A stretch of DNA of 64,000 nucleotides from contig OZ025248.1 of assembly GCA_964019135.1 (NCBI GenBank), positions 74,902,119-74,966,118 of the forward strand. Direction: 5' to 3'. Positions 27,301 through 39,934 of this stretch are shown in pieces. The number at the start of each line of letters is the position of its first letter. Position 1 is the first letter of the stretch. Below the pieces are notes generated by a model. It saw only the letters and a list, made by a program, of their open reading frames with translations. It had not been told where the DNA came from and did not search any database. The stretch comes from Arenicola marina. Lineage: Eukaryota > Annelida > Polychaeta > Arenicolidae. The position numbers and the translations under genes were made by a program.

Positions 27301-30300
27301 CCGGCATCATCAACATCCTAGAGACATCCCCCGGCATCATCAACATCCTAGAGCCCTAGAGACATCCCCCGGCATCATCAACATCCTAGAGACATCCACC
27401 GGCACCATCCACATCTGAGAGACATCCCCTGGTATCATCAACATCCTAGAGACATCCCCCGGCATCATCAACATCCTAGAGACATCCCCCGGCATCCTCA
27501 ACGTCCTACAGACATCCCCCGGCATCCTCAACGTCCTAGAGACATTACCCGGCATCATCAACATCCTAGAGACATCCCCCGGTATCATCAACATCCTAGA
27601 GACATCCCCCGGCATCATCAACATCCTAGAGCCCTAGAGACATCCCCCGGCATCATCAACATCCTAGAGACATCCACCGGCACCATCAACATCCTAGAGC
27701 CCTAGAGACATCCCCCGGCATCATCAACGTCCTAGAGACCTAGAGACATCCCCCGGCATCATCAACATCCTAGAGACATCCCCCGGTATCATCAACATCC
27801 TAGAGCCCTAGAGACATCCCCCGGCATCATCAACATCCTAGAGACATCCACCGGCACCATCCACATCTGAGAGACATCCCCTGGTATCATCAACATCCTA
27901 GAGACATCCCCCGGCATCATCAACATCCTAGAGACATCCCCCGGCATCCTCAACGTCCTACAGACATCCCCCGGCATCCTCAACGTCCTAGAGACATTAC
28001 CCGGCATCATCAACATCCTAGAGACATCCCCCGGTATCATCAACATCCTAGAGACATCCCCCGGCATCATCAACATCCTAGAGACATCCCTCGGCATCAT
28101 CAACATCCTAGAGACATCCCCCGGTATCCTCGACGTCCTAGAGACATTCCCCGGTATCATTAACATCCTAGAGACATCCCCCGGCATCATCAACATCCTA
28201 GAGACATCCCCTGGCATCATTAACATCCTAGACACATCCCCCGGCATCATCACCATCCTAGAGACATCCCCCGGCATCCTCAACGTCCTAGAGACCTAGA
28301 GACATCCCCCGGCATCATTAACATCCTAGAGACATCCCCCGGCATCATCAACATCCTAGAGACATCCCCTGGCATCCTCAACATCCTAGAGACATCCCCC
28401 GGCATCATCACCATCCTAGAGACATCCCCCGGCATCCTCAACGTCCTAGAGACCTAGAGACATCCCCCGGCATCATTAACATCCTAGAGACATCCCCCGG
28501 CATCATCAACATCCTAGAGACCTAGAGACATCCCCCGGCATCATCACCATCCTAGAGACATCCCCCGGCATCATCAACATCCTAGAGACATCCCCCGGCA
28601 TCATCAACATCCTAGAGATCTAGAGACATCTCCCGGCATCATTAACATCCTAGAGACATCCCCCGGCATCATCAACATCCTAGAGACATCCCCCGGCATC
28701 ATCAACATCCTAGAGACATCCCCCGGCATCATCAACATCCTAGAGATCTAGAGACATCTCCCGGCATCATTAACATCCTAGAGACATCCCCCGGCATCAT
28801 CAACATTCTAGAGACATCCCCCGGCATCATCACCATCCTAGAGACATCCCCCGGCATCCTCAACGTCCTAGAGACATTCCCCGGCATCCTCAACGTCCTA
28901 GAGACATCCCCCGGCATCATCACCATCCTAGAGACATCCCCCGGCATCATCACCATCCTAGAGACATCCCCCGGCATCATCACCATCCTAGAGACATCCC
29001 CCGGCATCATCACCATCCTAGAGACATCCCCCGGCATCATCACCATCCTAGAGACATCCCCCGGCATCATCACCATCCTAGAGACATTCCCCGGCATCAT
29101 CACCATCCTAGAGACATCCCCCGGCATCATTAACATCCTAGAGACATCCCCCGGCATCATTAACATCCTAGAGACATACCCCGGCATCTTCAACGTCCTA
29201 GAGATATCCGCTGGCCTCATCAACATCCTAGAGACATCCCCCGGCATCATCACCATCCTAGAGACATCCCCCGGCATCATCACCATCCTAGAGACATCCC
29301 CCGGCATCATCAACATCCTAGAGACATCCCCTGGCCTCATCAACATCCTAGAGACATCCCCCGGCATCATCACCATCCTAGAGACATCCCCCGGCATCAT
29401 CACCATCCTAGAGACATCCCCCGGCATCATTAACATCCTAGAGACATCATCCGGCATCATTAACATCCTAGAGACATCCCCCGGCATCCTCAACGTCCTA
29501 GAGACATCCCCCGGCATCATCAACATCCTAGAGACATCCCCCGGCATCATTAACATCCTAGAGACATCCCCTGGCCTCATCAACATCCTAGAGACATCCC
29601 CAGGCATCATCAACATCCTAGAGACATCCCCCGGCATCATCAACATCCTAGAGACATCCCCCGGCATCATCAACATCCTAGAGACATCCCCCGGCATCCT
29701 CAACGTCCTAGAGATATCCGCTGGCCTCATCAACATCCTAGAGACATCCCCCGGCATCATCAACGTCATAGAGACATCCCCCGGTATCATCAACGTCCTA
29801 GAGATATCCGCTGGCCTCATCAACATCCTAGAGACATCCCCCGGCATCATCAACGTCATAGAGACATCCCCCGGCATCATCAACATCCTAGAGACATCCC
29901 CCGGTATCATCAACATCCTAGAGCCCTAGAGACATCCCCCGGCATCATCAACATCCTAGAGACATCCACCGGCACCATCCACATCTGAGAGACATCCCCT
30001 GGTATCATCAACATCCTAGAGACATCCCCCGGCATCATCAACATCCTAGAGACATTCCCCGGCATCCTCAACGTCCTAGAGACATCCCCCGGCATCCTCA
30101 ACGTCCTAGAGACATTCCCCGGCATCATCATCATCCTAGAGACATCCCCCGGCATCCTCAACGTCCTAGAGACATTCCCCGGCATCATCAACGTCATAGA
30201 GACATCCCCCGGCATCATCAACATCCTAGAGACATCCCCCGGCATCATCAACATCCTAGAGACATCCCCCGGTATCATCAACATCCTGGAGACATCCCCC

Positions 30301-32078
30301 GGCATCATCAACATCCTAGAGACATCCCCTGGCATCCTCAACGTCCTAGAGACATCCCCCGGTATCATCAACATCCTAGAGACATCCCCCGGCATCATCA
30401 ACATCCTAGAGACATCCCCCGGCATCCTCAACGTCCTAGAGACATCCCCCGGCATCATCAACGTCCTAGAGACATTCCCCGGCATCATCAACGTCATAGA
30501 GACATCCCCCGGCATAATCAACATCCTAGAGACATCCCCCGGCATCATCAACATCCTAGAGACATTCCCCGGCATCCTCAACGTCCTAGAGACCTAGAGA
30601 CATCCCCCGGCATCATTAACATCCTAGAGACATCCCCAGGCATCATCAACATCCCAGAGACATCCCCCGGCATCCTCAACGTCCTAGAGACATCCCCTGG
30701 CATCATCAACATCCTAGAGACATTCCCCGGCATCCTCGACGTCCTAGAGACATCCCCCGGCATCATTAACATCCTAGAGACATCCCCCGGCATCATCAAC
30801 ATCCTAGAGACATCCCCCGGCATCCTCAACGTCCTAGAGATATCCGCTGGCCTCATCAACATCCTAGAGACATCCCCCGGCATCATCAACATCCTAGAGA
30901 CATTCCCCGGCATCCTCGACGTCCTAGAGACATCCCCCGGCATCCTTAACATCCTAGAGACATCCCCCGGCATCATCAACATCCTAGTGACATCCCCCGG
31001 CATCCTCAACGTCCTAGAGATATCCGCTGGCCTCATCAACATCCTAGAGACATCCCCCGGCATCATCAACGTCATAGAGACATCCCCCGGCATCATCAAC
31101 GTCCTAGAGATATCCGCTGGCCTCATCAACATCCTAGAGACATCCCCCGGCATCATCAACGTCATAGAGACATCCCCCGGCATCATCAACATCCTAGAAA
31201 TATCCCCCGGCATCATCAACATCCTAGAGACATCCCCCGGCATCCTCAACGTCCTAGAGACCTAGAGACATCCCCCGGCATCATTAACATCCTAGAGACA
31301 TCCCCCGGCATCATCAACATCCTAGAGACATCCCCCGGCATCATCACCATCCTAGAGACATCCCCCGGCATCATCAACATCCTAGAGACATCCCCCGGCA
31401 TCATCAACATCCTAGAGATCTAGAGACATCCCCCGGCATCATTAACATCCTAGAGACATCCCCGGCATCATCAACATCCTAGAGACATCCCCCGGCATCA
31501 TCACCATCCTAGAGACATCCCCCGGCATCCTCAACGTCCTAGAGACATTCCCCGGCATCCTCAACGTCCTAGAGACATCCCCCGGCATCATCACCATCCT
31601 AGAGACATCCCCCGGCATCATCACCATCCTAGAGACATCCCCCGGCATCATCAACATCCTAGAGACATCCCCCGGCATCATCACCATCCTAGAGACATCC
31701 CCCGGCATCATCACCATCCTAGAGACATCCCCCGGCATCATCACCATCCTAGAGACATTCCCCGGCATCATCACCATCCTAGAGACATCCCCCGGCATCA
31801 TTAACATCCTAGAGACATCCCCCGGCATCATTAACATCCTAGAGACATACCCCGGCATCCTCAACGTCCTAGAGACATCCCCCGGCATCATCAACATCCT
31901 AGAGACATCCCCCGGCATCATTAACATCCTAGAGACATCCCCTGGCCTCATCAACATCCTAGAGACATCCCCAGGCATCATCAACATCCTAGAGACATCC
32001 CCCGGCATCATCAACATCCTAGAGACATCCCCCGGCATCATCAACATCCTAGAGACATCCCCCGGCATCCTGAACGTC

Positions 32079-32145
32079 CTAATGGCCCAATTTAGCCTGT
32101 ATGTGCACAAAAGTGGCCTAAAACACCAACATTCCTGAACGTCCT
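32079..32145. other. Non-repeat insert of about 50 bp inside the 30-bp array
   Basis: An ATGGCCCAATTTAGCC... segment ending CCAACAT breaks the array. It is bounded on both sides by TCCTGAACGTCCTA (14 bp). The normal units read CCTCAACG at this point, while both flanks read CCTGAACG. This resembles a small insertion with target duplication, or a slippage product. Confidence 0.7.
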
Positions 32146-34975
32146 AGAGATATCCGCTGGCCTCATCAACATCCTAGAGACATCCCCCGGCATCATCACC
32201 ATCCTAGAGACATCCCCCGGCATCATCACCATCCTAGAGACATCCCCCGGCATCATCACCATCCTAGAGACATCCCCCGGCATCATTAACATCCTAGAGA
32301 CATCCCCCGGCATCATTAACATCCTAGAGACATCCCCCGGCATCCTCAACGTCCTAGAGACATCCCCCGGCATCATCAACATCCTAGAGACATCCCCCGG
32401 CATCATTAACATCCTAGAGACATCCCCTGGCCTCATCAACATCCTAGAGACATCCCCAGGCATCATCAACATCCTAGAGACATTCCACGGCATCATCAAC
32501 ATCCTAGAGACATCCCCCGGCATCATCAACATCCTAGAGACATCCCCCGGCATCCTCAACGTCCTAGAGATATCCGCTGGCCTCATCAACATCCTAGAGA
32601 CATCCCCCGGCATCATCAACGTCATAGAGACATCCCCCGGTATCATCAACGTCCTAGAGATATCCGCTGGCCTCATCAACATCCTAGAGACATCCCCCGG
32701 CATCATCAACGTCATAGAGACATCCCCCGGCATCATCAACATCCTAGAGACATCCCCCGGTATCATCAACATCCTAGAGCCCTAGAGACATCCCCCGGCA
32801 TCATCAACATCCTAGAGACATCCACCGGCACCATCCACATCTGAGAGACATCCCCTGGTATCATCAACATCCTAGAGACATCCCCCGGCATCATCAACAT
32901 CCTAGAGACATCCCCCGGCATCCTCAACGTCCTAGAGACATTCCCCGGCATCATCAACATCCTAGAGACATCCCCCGGCATCCTCAACGTCCTAGAGACA
33001 TCCCCCGGCATCCTCAATGTCCTAGAGACATTCCCCGGCATCATCAACGTCATAGAGACATCCCCCGGCATCATCAACATCCTAGAGACATCCCCCGGCA
33101 TCATCAACATCCTAGAGACATCCCCCGGTATCATCAACATCCTAGAGACATCCCCCGGCATCATCAACATCCTAGAGACATCCCCTGGCATCCTCAACGT
33201 CCTAGAGACATCCCCCGGTATCATCAACATCCTAGAGACATCCCCCGGCATCATCAACATCCTAGAGACATCCCCCGGCATCCTCAACGTCCTAGAGACA
33301 TCCCCCGGCATCATCAACGTCCTAGAGACATTCCCCGGCATCATCAACGTCATAGAGACATCCCCCGGCATAATCAACATCCTAGAGACATCCCCCGGCA
33401 TCATCAACATCCTAGAGACATTCCCCGGCATCCTCAACGTCCTAGAGACCTAGAGACATCCCCCGGCATCATTAACATCCTAGAGACATCCCCAGGCATC
33501 ATCAACATCCCAGAGACATCCCCCGGCATCCTCAACGTCCTAGAGACATCCCCCGGCATCATCAACATCCTAGAGACATTCCCCGGCATCCTCGACGTCC
33601 TAGAGACATCCCCCGGCATCATTAACATCCTAGAGACATCCCCCGGCATCATCAACATCCTAGAGACATCCCCCGGCATCCTCAACGTCCTAGAGATATC
33701 CGCTGGCCTCATCAACATCCTAGAGACATCCCCCGGCATCATCAACATCCTAGAGACATTCCCCGGCATCCTCGACGTCCTAGAGACATCCCCCGGCATC
33801 ATTAACATCCTAGAGACATCCCCCGGCATCATCAACATCCTAGTGACATCCCCCGGCATCCTCAACGTCCTAGAGATATCCGCTGGCCTCATCAACATCC
33901 TAGAGACATCCCCCGGCATCATCAACGTCATAGAGACATCCCCCGGCATCATCAACGTCCTAGAGATATCCGCTGGCCTCATCAACATCCTAGAGACATC
34001 CCCCGGCATCATCAACGTCATAGAGACATCCCCCGGCATCATCAACATCCTAGAAATATCCCCCGGCATCATCAACATCCTAGAGACATCCCCCGGCATC
34101 ATCAACATCCTAGAGCCCTAGAGACATCCCCCGGCATCATCAACATCCTAGAGACATCCCCCGGCACCATCCATATCTGAGAGACATCCCCTGGTATCAT
34201 CAACATCCTAGAGACATCCCCCGGCATCATCAACATCCTAGAGACATCCCCCGGCATCCTCAACGTCCTAGAGACATCCCCCGGCATCCTCAACGTCCTA
34301 GAGACATTCCCCGGCATCATCAACATCCTAGAGACATCCCCCGGGATCCTCAACGTCCTAGAGACATCCCCCGGCATCCTCAACGTCCTAGAGACATTCC
34401 CCGGCATCATCAACGTCATAGAGACATCCCCCGGCATCATCAACATCCTAGAGACATCCCCCGGCATCATCAACATCCTAGAGACATCCCCCGGTATCAT
34501 CAACATCCTAGAGACATTCCCCGGCATCATCAACATCCTAGAGACATCCCCCGGCATCCTCAACGTCCTAGAGACATCCCCCTGTATCATCAACATCCTA
34601 GAGACATCCCCCGGCATCATCAACATCCTAGAGACATCCCCCGGTATCATCAACATCCTAGAGACATCCCCCGGCATCCTCAACGTCCTAGAGACATCCC
34701 CCGGCATCCTCAACGTCCTAGAGACATTCCCCGGCATCATCAACGTCATAGAGACATCCCCCGGCATAATCAACATCCTAGAGACATCCCCCGGCATCAT
34801 CAACATCCTAGAGACATTCCCCGGCATCCTCAACGTCCTAGAGACCTAGAGACATCCCCCGGCATCATTAACATCCTAGAGACATCGCCCGGCATCATCA
34901 ACGTCATAGAGACATTCCCCGGCATCCTCGACGTCCTAGAGATATGCCCCGGCATCATCAACATCCTAGAGACAT

Positions 34976-35478
34976 CCCCCGGCATCATCAACATCCTAGA
35001 GACATCCCCCGGTATCATCAACATCCTAGAGACATCCCCTGGTATCATCAACATCCTAGAGACATCCCCTGGTATCATCAACATCCTAGAGACATCCCCC
35101 GGTATCATCAACATCCTAGAGACATCCCCTGGTATCATCAACATCCTAGAGACATCCCCCGGTATCATCAACATCCTAGAGACATCCCCTGGTATCATCA
35201 ACATCCTAGAGACATCCCCCGGTATCATCAACATCCTAGAGACATCCCCTGGTATCATCAACATCCTAGAGACATCCCCTGGTATCATCAACATCCTAGA
35301 GACATCCCCCGGTATCATCAACATCCTAGAGACATCCCCTGGTATCATCAACATCCTAGAGACATCCCCTGGTATCATCAACATCCTAGAGACATCCCCC
35401 GGTATCATCAACATCCTAGAGACATCCCCTGGTATCATCAACATCCTAGAGACATCCCCTGGTATCATCAACATCCTG
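34976..35478. repeat. Homogeneous right-edge sub-array of the 30-bp repeat
   Basis: About 17 units that differ almost only at one base (CCCCCGGTATC or CCCCTGGTATC), without the AATCCGC, CTCAACG or 38-bp variants seen elsewhere. This implies a recent local expansion at the array edge. Confidence 0.85.
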
Positions 35479-36138
35479 TGGGCATCTAGACGCAGGTGTG
35501 AGGTGAGAGACGAGTAATTGACTTTCATTAGAACCTGGCAGGCTCAGATCGTGCCAAGAGGCGGGAGGGGGTGTGAGATGGCGGGGAGACGGGGCGGTGG
35601 TCGGTCGGGGATATAAACATGTTAGGTACGTGCGCGAAGTGAATCCCCGGCGGACATCATGACAACAGATAAAATGTCAATGAACAAAAGGCAAACAGAC
35701 AAAATGTCAAAATCGTGGAAAAGGGATGAAATATCTTAATAGACTAAATGGCTATACAGCTTATGGAGATTAGTGATTGGTTGTTAAAAGGGCGGCGGTA
35801 CAAAAATTTGCTGGTCCAAAAGCCAAAAAAACTAGAATTTAACTATGGCCACATTGATTCGTAGAACCAGTGAGTGATGTGAGGTTACCAAGGAAGTGTG
35901 TTCTTCAGCAGGACATGTCGAACTGAGTTTTAAAAAAGTAGACTTTATGAACAGTATTGTAAGGTCAGTCAGGAGAATTATTGAGTTTTATGATCAATAA
36001 AAAATCCCTCGTTGCCGGACTCCTCAAATGCAAGGCTGCAATAAGCCATTTTTTAAAGGGCAGTAAGTGCCAAAAAATGTGTTATAGTGGATATTTTGTG
36101 GGCTGATAAATTCGGGGTCTTCAATATTTATGCCTAAC
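35479..36138. other. Intergenic DNA
   Basis: Leaves the 30-bp array at a GTGGGCATCTAGACGC sequence. AT-rich, no gene, no clear repeat recognised. Confidence 0.5.
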
Positions 36139-36722
36139 TACCGTAAACTGCCTATTTGAAGCCGCACCCCAACTTTGGCCTTAAAACCGGGTTGGCAGGC
36201 ACCCAGAACCATTTCCGGAAAACTACATATTTTAAGCCTCACCCAGACTTTGGTCTCCCGCCCCCCCCCCCCTGCTCTATCCCTGCTTAATCCTGTCCCG
36301 CCAACGAAACCAATTAATTGTTTATACAAGCAGTCGCGACTACTAACAACATTCACCTCTCCCTCTCCGATCGCAGCTCTTATCAAGAGTCACACCAGTG
36401 GCTGGCTCTCCTGGTTCTTACTGCATGTTTATGAATCACTGTCGTATCTACACAGTATCAAGTTTCTCCTCCTTTCAGTCTCCTCTAGCACAATTAACTT
36501 ATTGCATTTTGTGCGAGGCCGGCCGCAGCCGTATCAATTTCTCCCGACTTGCATGACATTATGATGCAGTACATTATTTTGGCAACACCAGTAATTTTCG
36601 AATCCCCCCCCCCCCCTCCGTCTCGCCACGCCCACTTTAAATCAGCAAAAGGCCGTACCCTGACTTGCGACTCAAACCTGGGAAGTGGAACTGCTGCGGC
36701 TTCAAATAGGCATTTTACGGTA
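36139..36722. mobile_element. TA-target DNA transposon remnant (MITE) with 26-bp TIRs
   Basis: The left end CCGTAAACTGCCTATTTGAA continuing GCCGCA is the reverse complement of the right end TGCGGCTTCAAATAGGCATT continuing TTACGG, with one mismatch in 26 bp. A TA flanks each end, consistent with a TA target duplication. The inside (about 530 bp) has C-runs and no transposase, so it is a non-autonomous copy. An internal open frame (36175-36564 +) shows no transposase features. Superfamily not assigned. Confidence 0.75.
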
Positions 36723-37517
36723 TCTCATAAATGCATCTTAGATATTAATATGTGATACATCTTCATCACATTTTTGTCGAATCGAGAAATCTTTATCACC
36801 AGCCCCTGCTATCAAACGATAGGCTATTCACATATATCCATGGCCCTCTGGTACATCCTGCAAATGGTTGGCTATATAGCTAAAATAAGTCAGTCCCTAG
36901 ATGGCGCCCTGCTTCATAAGTTTACGCGCAGAGAGAACTTAAAGCTGCTCATGCAGCAATTTTTTACTTAAATTACATTTTTTGAAATATTTTAGAAACA
37001 CATTCAGAACACTTTATCTGACTGTATAAATGTAACCTTCATGAGAAATAGATCTGTCCTTCCATTATGAAAGGCATAGAAACTGCTGCAATGTGCAAAA
37101 GAAAGCCACTTTTTCATACAGGATGCACTAATTTTGCCAAAAAAAGGGGCTTAACAACATATCTGGGTTTTTATTGCATATAGTAGCCTAGGTATACTTC
37201 TATGCTAAAAATATAAATACATCATTTCTCATGAAAATAGTTTCTACATTTTTGAAGAAAATTATTGCTGGATAAGTAACTTTGATTAATTTATTAATAT
37301 GATATCATGTACTGGATGCAAGAAAATGGCTACATGCTGGTGGGTAAGAGATTTTACCCAAAGATTCTAATTGCCACACCAAGGAAAACGGTCTCGAAAT
37401 AGGTAAACAAGAGCAGACTGGCCCAGCTTCAGTTACTGATCTAGTTCCATATCGTCTTGTTCCATATCTACTGCAACATTTTGAAAATCAGACATTTATG
37501 TTGTGCTACAGTTAGTC
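36723..37517. other. AT-rich intergenic DNA
   Basis: No gene or clear repeat recognised; scattered short open frames only. Confidence 0.5.
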
Positions 37518-38050
37518 TAGCCTCAGGAGACCCACTCTGTTCCGCAGTTAGGTCTCGGTTCCAGCCTTACTTGATTTACGAAGCACCAACATCCGAAACC
37601 GGGCGCCATACTTGTTTTTGGTGCGTGCTGGTGCCTGTGAATGCAGCCTGGTTCCCAAACTTTGAATTCTCTGTGAGAGAGGGCGCTGCTATTGTCTTTA
37701 ACTGCAAAGTGCCCATCTGACAGCGCCATCTAGCGAAGAGGCGTAGGCTGGGAACCAAGTTGCATTCACCAGGTACCAGCATGCGCCATAACAAATATGG
37801 CACCCTGTTCGGATGTTGGTGGTCTGTAAAACGTCTTGCAAACACACATACAGGTGATCCATCTTTTTGATTGTTTGGAAGAATTTGATAGCTAAACGAT
37901 TGATCTATAAAAAAATATGATATTTAACCCCAGTGTGCCTCCAGATGATTCAAAATTTCCAAATACGCCTATTCTGCTTAAAAGTCTTCGTGCGAAACCC
38001 AGGCTGGAACCGAGACCCAACGACGGAACAGAGTGGGTCTCCCGAGGCTA
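37518..38050. mobile_element. Inverted-repeat element with 49-bp outer arms
   Basis: 37518-37566 (TAGCCTC..GGTTCCAGCC) and 38002-38050 (GGCTGGAACC..GAGGCTA) are inverted copies with few mismatches. Between them sits a second, inner inverted-repeat element. No transposase. Probably one fold-back element carrying another, or a long composite hairpin. Confidence 0.7.
37584..37821. mobile_element. Inner fold-back element, arms of about 72 bp
   Basis: The left arm 37584-37656 (CACCAACATCCGAA..CTGGTTCCC) pairs with the right arm 37750-37821. The 93-bp centre holds GAGAGAGGGCGCTGCTATTG. A diverged relative forms the middle of the fold-back element at 40.3-40.6 kb, sharing the AACAAATATGGC, AGGTACC and AGAGGGCGCT motifs. 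Confidence 0.7.
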
Positions 38051-38358
38051 CAGTTAGTACAGCTACACTAGACTCTGTGTAGGTACGCGACATATCTAAC
38101 TTGGGACCTGACCACGTTTAATTTGTTGAACTATGCTACAGTCTGGGGAATCGAGATTATTATTAATGTTGATCTCTTACAGTAATAAGTCAGGCTTATT
38201 CCTTAGGCTTAGATGCACAGGCGCTTTGATCCGCAGCTTACAGTTGGCGCGTTTAATATCTGCCACCTCGCTTTCGTAAATATTTTTATCCATGCACCAT
38301 TTGCAGCCACGATTTATGCATTTATTTGCTCCATTACATAAGACCCTTGTAATTTTAA
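38051..38358. other. Intergenic DNA
   Basis: Nothing recognised. Confidence 0.4.
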
Positions 38359-38663
38359 CTTACTTGAAAGCGTATCTTGTTTAATAACAGCAGAATATGA
38401 TAGTCTCCAGCATAAAGTATAGCAGACGAATGTGTGTTGACAGATACTTTTTTATTACATCGTAAGGTGAAGGTCATATTACTGCGTTTTCATTGGTTAA
38501 AAAAAGTAAGCTTACTTGAAAGCGTATCTTGTTTAATAACAGCAGAATATGATAGTCTCCAGCATAAAGTATAGCAGACGAATGTGTGTTGACAGACGCC
38601 TTTTTATAACGTTGTAAGGTGAAGCTCATATTACTGCGTTTTCATTAGTTAAAAAAAGTAAGC
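38359..38663. repeat. Tandem duplication, two copies of 152 bp
   Basis: CTTACTTGAAAGCGTATCTT begins at 38359 and again at 38511. The copies differ at a handful of positions (for example ACATCGTAAGG versus ACGTTGTAAGG) and both end in a GTTAAAAAAAGTAAG run. Confidence 0.85.
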
Positions 38664-39150
38664 CTACTGAATGGTCTAATATCATGCACTAGAAAAGGGG
38701 ACAGAGCATTAGGTGCCCATGCACATTGTTTAGACTAGCAGTAATTTTAGTATCTCAAAGCAAAAGCAATGCAAAAAGGAATGAGTTTGTAGCTTCAATA
38801 TTCATATATATGAGAGGAACTATAAACGTATGTAAACTTAATTCAAGTTACGGCTTGACATTGACACAACCTAACCCTCCAGCCCAAAATGCCAGCAATA
38901 CTATCGCCCACAGACATGACAGATGACAAGGTAAACAGAGCGACGGCCATAGCGAAACTTGTCTGCTTCGTTTGCGTGAAACTCATAATGTTGGCATCAT
39001 GTTAATTCTTTTGACAACAGGACTGTGAGTACGCCAAATTCTGTTGGGTCTTTGGTTAAAGTTGACAAATATTAACTGATTTTAGGCTTGCCAATGAAAC
39101 ATTTCGTGTCAAATTGGAAAACGAGGCAGCAAATAATTTCCATGCCGACT
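38664..39150. other. Intergenic DNA
   Basis: No gene recognised. A 66-codon open frame at 38726-38926 has no features of note. Confidence 0.4.
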
Positions 39151-39281
39151 ATAGAACCCACATCCAACCAAAGCAAGCACCAGCCAGGACCCACATCATC
39201 TCTAATTTTGGTGTAGACCCCAATTTTTAGGGATGACATGGGTCCTGGCTGGTGGTGTTTGCTTTGGTTTGGAGGTTCTCG
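39151..39281. repeat. Imperfect 48-bp hairpin
   Basis: GAACCCACATCCAACCAAAG..ACATCATC (39151 onward) and GATGACATGGGTCCTGGCTG..GAGGTTC (ending near 39281) are inverted with about 85% identity and a spacer of about 30 bp. Fold-back type; family unknown. Confidence 0.7.
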
Positions 39282-39787
39282 ACAACGGATCACGGCGGGT
39301 GAAAGCCTGTGGCTGTGGTCTAACGTCGAGTCACGACATCAGCTTTTGGCTCAGGACATCGCGGTCATCGATTCACACGAGTTCTTAAATGAAACCGTTG
39401 CAACTTTTTACGCCGTAATTTCGTCACGTTTTGTGATCCATATCGACAAGTGACTTACCACATGAGTAAACGAAATCCCTATGATATAGATCCATTTCTC
39501 AAACTGATAAGAAATTTCTCAAATTCCTAAGAAGTCATCACAACATCTGTTATTCACCAACGACTATCCCAGTACCGAGCCTCGTTCTGATAGAAGGGAA
39601 TTCCGACCCAGAGGCAAGCTTCTTCTCTAGGTGGCGCTGCAAACGGTGAGGGGTTGCATTATGATTATGTCAAAGTATACTACATCAAGGATAGCATATA
39701 ATCATAATATATACACTATCCTTGACTACATGTACTCACAATTTGCTAAGGATCACCTCTTTGCAGAGATATCTGAGTGTATAACAG

Positions 39788-39909
39788 GTGACTGTGTAAT
39801 TCTACTATAATACAAAGATGTTTGCCTTTACCATGCATGGTGGCACACGAGTAACACATTGAACACAAGGTTTATGATTATCTGTATGACAGTAGAATTA
39901 CACAGTCAC
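39788..39909. repeat. Perfect 19-bp inverted repeat, 84-bp spacer
   Basis: GTGACTGTGTAATTCTACT at 39788-39806 is the exact reverse complement of 39891-39909. It could be the ends of a tiny non-autonomous DNA element. No target duplication identified. Confidence 0.75.
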
Positions 39910-39934
39910 TGGAAGATAAAGAACATAACGATCA

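Larger units (their letters stand above)
12679..35478. repeat. 30-bp minisatellite mega-array, about 760 units
   Basis: 22.8 kb of 30-bp units built on CATCCTAGAGACATCCCCCG plus GCATCATCAA. Common variants are ATTCCCC, CCTCAACG, CATCACC, CATTAAC and a GATATCCGCTGGCC unit. Longer units (38 bp) carry an 8-bp repetition at CCTAGAG. They come in three forms (GAGACCTAGAGAC, GAGCCCTAGAGAC, GAGATCTAGAGAC) and punctuate the array. Higher-order copies with offsets near 4.4 kb and near 2.1-2.2 kb are visible, and a 653-bp block is repeated at 16414 and 17067. The left kilobase is the most diverged part. Open frames on the minus strand result from the 30-bp period without stops and shift frame at each 8-bp punctuation. 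Confidence 0.97.

Noticed and set aside
12679-35478. CRISPR-like array of 30-bp repeats
   Set aside because: No unique spacers between repeats, and the DNA is clearly animal.
12638-35528. Many minus-strand frames with a 10-residue repeat, and plus-strand His/Pro-rich frames
   Set aside because: 30-bp array. Frames shift at every 8-bp punctuation unit, so no protein is maintained.
36175-36564. 129-codon frame as a transposase
   Set aside because: No catalytic motifs; the frame lies inside a short non-autonomous element.
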